Assembly (NCBI GenBank): GCA_946410505.1
Contig: CAMKAP010000078.1
Span: 1 to 8,706 of the forward strand
Reading direction: 5' to 3'
DNA: 8,706 nucleotides
Origin: an uncultured Clostridia bacterium
GTDB taxonomy: Bacteria; Bacillota_A; Clostridia; Oscillospirales; Oscillospiraceae
The translations under genes and the position numbers were made by a program. The notes under the pieces are model-generated. The model saw nothing but the letters and a program-made list of their open reading frames with translations, had not been told where the DNA came from and ran no database searches. Shown here one piece after another: positions 6,479 to 8,706 of this stretch. The stretch's first letter is position 1, and each line of letters begins with the position of its first letter.

Positions 6479-7300
6479 ATGGCTTTTCGGATTCATGACG
6501 CCGCGAGGCTTTCGCATGCGTATATCATAACGTCGGCCGATCCGGCACTCAGCCGCAGCCGTGCGATGGAGATCGCCGCGGCGGCGGTCTGCCGCAGCCC
6601 GGAGGACGTGCCCTGCGGCCAGTGCCGCGCCTGCAGGAAGGCGGCCGCCGGCATCCACCCGGACATCATTACCGTCCGCCGCCTGGAGGACAGCAAGGGC
6701 AGGCCCCGGCGGGAGATCGTGGTGGACCAGGTGCGCGAAATGGCGGCCGACGCCGTGATCCTGCCGAACGAGAGCGAGCGCAAGGTCTATCTGATCGAGG
6801 ACGCCGACACGATGAACGCCTCCGCCCAGAACGCGGCGCTCAAGCTGCTGGAGGAGCCGCCCGCGGGGGTCATCTTCCTGCTGTGCGCGGTTAACGCCGG
6901 GCTTCTGCTGCCCACGGTGCGCTCCCGCTGCGCGGAGATCGTCTGCAACGGCGAGGCCGCGGCGACAGACGAGGAGAGCGCGAAGCTGGCGGAGAGCTTT
7001 GTAAAGACCGTCGCCCGGGGCGACGAGGCGGATGTCCTGCGCTGGTGCGCAAAGAACGAGAATCTGGACAGCCGCGCCGCCGCTGCCTTCGCGGAGGAGC
7101 TCGCGGCCCTGACGGCGGAGATGCTCTGCCGCAGGAAAAGTGACCTGGGCATGCGCCCGGCTGCCGTCGCCCGGCTGCACGCGCTCGCGGAGCGCTGCGC
7201 CGCCATGCTGCGGGTGAACGTGGGCGTCAAGCATATTTTTGGACTGTTGGCGGTGGACGCCGTCGACAGCAGCGGAAACGAGGAAACACACATTGGTTGA
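6479..7300 (+). CDS. holB: DNA polymerase III subunit delta prime (clamp loader)
   Basis: A 273-residue clamp-loader subunit that helps tau/gamma and delta load the beta clamp. SHAYIITS (12-19) is the usual delta-prime/DnaX opening, but the P-loop GxxGxGKT is replaced by a sequence lacking GKT, as expected for the non-ATPase delta prime. A four-Cys zinc site is visible at C38, C46, C49 and C52 (CGQCRAC). KVYLIEDAD (102-110) is the degenerate Walker B and NAALKLLEEPP (118-128) is highly characteristic. SRC (149-151) is the conserved SRC motif whose Arg serves as the arginine finger. The C-terminal collar domain is short, so the protein is somewhat below the usual 300-330 residues. ATG at 6479 follows GGAGGAG by about 3-6 bases. 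The gene ends inside the start region of ricT (8-base overlap), the order seen in Bacillus (holB then yaaT). Confidence 0.93.
   Translation: MAFRIHDAARLSHAYIITSADPALSRSRAMEIAAAAVCRSPEDVPCGQCRACRKAAAGIHPDIITVRRLEDSKGRPRREIVVDQVREMAADAVILPNESERKVYLIEDADTMNASAQNAALKLLEEPPAGVIFLLCAVNAGLLLPTVRSRCAEIVCNGEAAATDEESAKLAESFVKTVARGDEADVLRWCAKNENLDSRAAAAFAEELAALTAEMLCRRKSDLGMRPAAVARLHALAERCAAMLRVNVGVKHIFGLLAVDAVDSSGNEETHIG
7280..7295 (+). promoter_or_regulatory. Ribosome binding site and TTG start of ricT inside holB
   Basis: GAGGA (7280-7284) is 8 bases before TTG (7293-7295), all within the last codons of holB. No in-frame ATG or GTG is available nearby: the ATG at 7300 is out of frame. This decides the ricT start and implies coupled translation. 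Confidence 0.75.
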
Positions 7301-8624
7301 TGTAGTCAGTATCAAATTTAAAAATCGGGGCAAGAGCTATTTCTTTGCGCCCAACAAGCTGGAGATCAAAACCGGCGACAAGGTGATCGTGGAGACTTCC
7401 AAGGGCCTGGAGATCGCCGAGTGCGTCAACGGCAACCACCCTGTGGAGGATACGGCCGTGGTGCAGCCCCTGCGCCCGGTGGCCCGCATCGCCACGGCGG
7501 ACGATCTGCGCGTGGCGGAGCTGAACAAAAAGCGGGAGAAGGAAGCCTTCGAGATCTGCCAGAAAAAGATTGTCGAGCACGGGCTCGAGATGAAGCTGGT
7601 GGACGTGGAGTGCAACTTTGAGGGAAACAAGACCATGTTCTTCTTCACGGCCGACGGGCGGGTAGACTTCCGCGAGCTGGTGAAGGATCTGGCCGGCATT
7701 TTCCGCAACCGTATCGAGCTGCGCCAGATCGGCGTGCGCGATGAGGCCAAGATGATCGGCGGCATCGGCATCTGCGGCAGACCTTACTGCTGCCACCAGT
7801 TCCTGGAGGATTTCCAGCCGGTGTCCACCAAGATGGCCAAGGTCCAGTCCCTGTCCCTGAACCCCACCAAGATCTCGGGCAGTTGCGGCCGCCTGATGTG
7901 CTGCCTGCGCTATGAGCAGGATGCCTATGAGGAGCTCATTAAGAAGGTCCCCAAGCAGGGCGCCTTCGTGGAGACAAAGGACGGCTACGGCACCGCCGTG
8001 TCCGTCAACCTCCTGCGCCAGACCGTGAAGGTCCGTCTGGATGACGACAAGGACGATTCTCTGCACCTCTACACTGCCGGGGAGCTCTGCGCTGTGCCCG
8101 GCGGCCGCCCCAAGGACGGGGAGGAGCCGCCCCATGTGCTGAACTATGTGCCGCCCGTGGAGGAGGAAGAAGAGGAGAAGGAGGACGAGTGGGCGATCCC
8201 CGTGCTGGTGGTGCCCGAGCCCTCCGTGCCCGCCGCGCAGGAAGAGGAGAGCGGGAAGAAGTCCGCCTCACGCCGGCGTCGCCGCGGCAGCGGCAGGGGG
8301 AAGGAAAGGCCTGAAGCCGAAAAGCCGGCGGTGAGCGCGGAGCAGAAGGCCCAGGACAAGCCCGCCGAAGCAAAAAAGAGCCGCCGCGGCGGCCGTCAGG
8401 AGAAAAAGCCCGCCGCCGAGAACGCCGCTGCCGCCAAGCCGCAGGAGAGCAGGGAGAAAAAGCCCCATAACGCCCAGAAGCCTGCCAAGGCCGGCGTCAA
8501 GCACGTGAAGGTGGAGCCCCGCCCGGCAGAGAGCTCACCAAAGGCGAAAAGCGAGAATCACAAGCGCCGCCGCCATTATCACAAGCCCCGGCCCAAGACC
8601 GGCGGCGAAAATAAACCGCAGTAA
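7293..8624 (+). CDS. ricT: RicT/YaaT (PSP1 domain) RNase Y-complex factor with long basic C-terminal tail
   Basis: A 443-residue protein. In Bacillus, RicT (YaaT) joins RicA and RicF in an Fe-S-containing complex that partners RNase Y in mRNA maturation and affects sporulation, competence and biofilm formation. The core (1-267) is highly characteristic: FFFTADGRVDFRELVKDL, RNRIELRQIGVRDEAKM, and the two Cys clusters C161/C166/C167 (CGRPYCC) and C198/C203/C204 (CGRLMCC), probably Fe-S ligands. Start: TTG at 7293, because GAGGA sits 8 bases upstream and MVDVVSIKFKNRGKSYFF aligns with the Bacillus N-terminus. The frame is open farther upstream, but that would add 18 unrelated residues. Residues 268-443 are an extension absent from the roughly 275-residue Bacillus protein: an acidic run (290-299), then a low-complexity tail rich in Lys/Arg/Ala/Pro/Glu with R327-R331 and KRRR near 424-427. 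It is translationally coupled to holB. Confidence 0.93.
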   Translation: MVDVVSIKFKNRGKSYFFAPNKLEIKTGDKVIVETSKGLEIAECVNGNHPVEDTAVVQPLRPVARIATADDLRVAELNKKREKEAFEICQKKIVEHGLEMKLVDVECNFEGNKTMFFFTADGRVDFRELVKDLAGIFRNRIELRQIGVRDEAKMIGGIGICGRPYCCHQFLEDFQPVSTKMAKVQSLSLNPTKISGSCGRLMCCLRYEQDAYEELIKKVPKQGAFVETKDGYGTAVSVNLLRQTVKVRLDDDKDDSLHLYTAGELCAVPGGRPKDGEEPPHVLNYVPPVEEEEEEKEDEWAIPVLVVPEPSVPAAQEEESGKKSASRRRRRGSGRGKERPEAEKPAVSAEQKAQDKPAEAKKSRRGGRQEKKPAAENAAAAKPQESREKKPHNAQKPAKAGVKHVKVEPRPAESSPKAKSENHKRRRHYHKPRPKTGGENKPQ

Positions 8625-8626
8625 CG

Positions 8627-8668
8627 AAACAGGATGGGAAAAAACGCCGTTGTTCCCATCCTGTTTTC
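8627..8668 (+). terminator. Rho-independent terminator of the holB-ricT operon
   Basis: A perfect 14-bp stem pairs 8627-8640 (AAACAGGATGGGAA) with 8653-8666 (TTCCCATCCTGTTT), with a 12-base loop. It starts 2 bases after the ricT TAA and ends in TTTT. The T run is short and partly in the stem, so a second hairpin just downstream may contribute. Confidence 0.7.
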
Positions 8669-8674
8669 CAGCTT

Positions 8675-8705
8675 GTCAAAAAAGTCCCGGGAAGACTTTT
8701 TTGAC
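8675..8705. terminator. Perfect 12-bp inverted repeat, probable bidirectional terminator
   Basis: GTCAAAAAAGTC (8675-8686) pairs exactly with GACTTTTTTGAC (8694-8705) around CCGGGAA. The A6/T6 tracts give a terminator-like shape on both strands, fitting a convergent gene beyond the window edge. It lies only 8 bases after the previous hairpin. Confidence 0.6.
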
Positions 8706-8706
8706 T

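Noticed and set aside
7239..7292. An upstream TTG as the start of ricT
   Set aside because: It would add 18 residues with no similarity to RicT, lies deep inside holB and lacks the good ribosome binding site that precedes 7293.
6410..8135. Long - strand frames opposite holB and ricT (6410-7333 and 7227-8135)
   Set aside because: They are antisense shadows of well-supported genes and contain no family motif.
1..8706. CRISPR array, phage, transposase, toxin-antitoxin or defence system
   Set aside because: No regularly spaced direct repeats and no protein motif of these classes were seen anywhere in the window.

Overview
The window looks like a chromosomal stretch from a GC-rich Clostridia-class Firmicute, probably an Oscillospiraceae-type gut bacterium. 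This is inferred from four things: the DnaE1-type replicative polymerase, the holB-ricT (yaaT) gene pair typical of Firmicutes, a CotH-family lipoprotein, and GC-rich codon use with AT-rich promoters. I cannot name a species.

Layout. (1) 1-2456, + strand: the 3' two thirds of dnaE, the DNA polymerase III alpha subunit, cut by the window edge. (2) 2457-3055: about 600 bases with no convincing gene. It holds a likely dnaE terminator, a perfect 14-bp inverted repeat near its far end, and a strong terminator for the convergent gene. (3) 3056-3730, - strand: a PAP2-family membrane phosphatase with all three signature motifs. (4) 3731-3874: a spacer dominated by a compact cloverleaf-like DNA/RNA element made of three abutting hairpins closed by an imperfect outer stem. 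(5) 3875-6328, - strand: a large lipoprotein with two lamin-tail-like domains, a chitobiase-C-terminal-like domain and a CotH kinase-like domain. (6) 6329-6478: a divergent promoter region. The lipoprotein promoter sits so close to its ATG that the mRNA may be leaderless. The opposite promoter is a near-consensus sigma-A site. (7) 6479-7300, + strand: holB (DNA polymerase III delta prime). It overlaps (8) 7293-8624: ricT/yaaT, which carries an unusual basic C-terminal extension of about 150 residues. (9) 8625-8706: two perfect hairpins in tandem that close the operon.

How the genes relate. dnaE and holB both encode replicative polymerase parts, the catalytic subunit and a clamp-loader subunit. 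ricT encodes a partner of the RNase Y mRNA-maturation machinery and is translationally tied to holB by an 8-base overlap. The PAP2 phosphatase and the CotH lipoprotein are envelope proteins on the opposite strand and could be read together. I see no phage, CRISPR, transposase, toxin-antitoxin or defence genes. The most interesting signals are non-coding (the cloverleaf element, the hairpin-rich spacer, the possible leaderless start), together with the RicT tail and the modular CotH lipoprotein.
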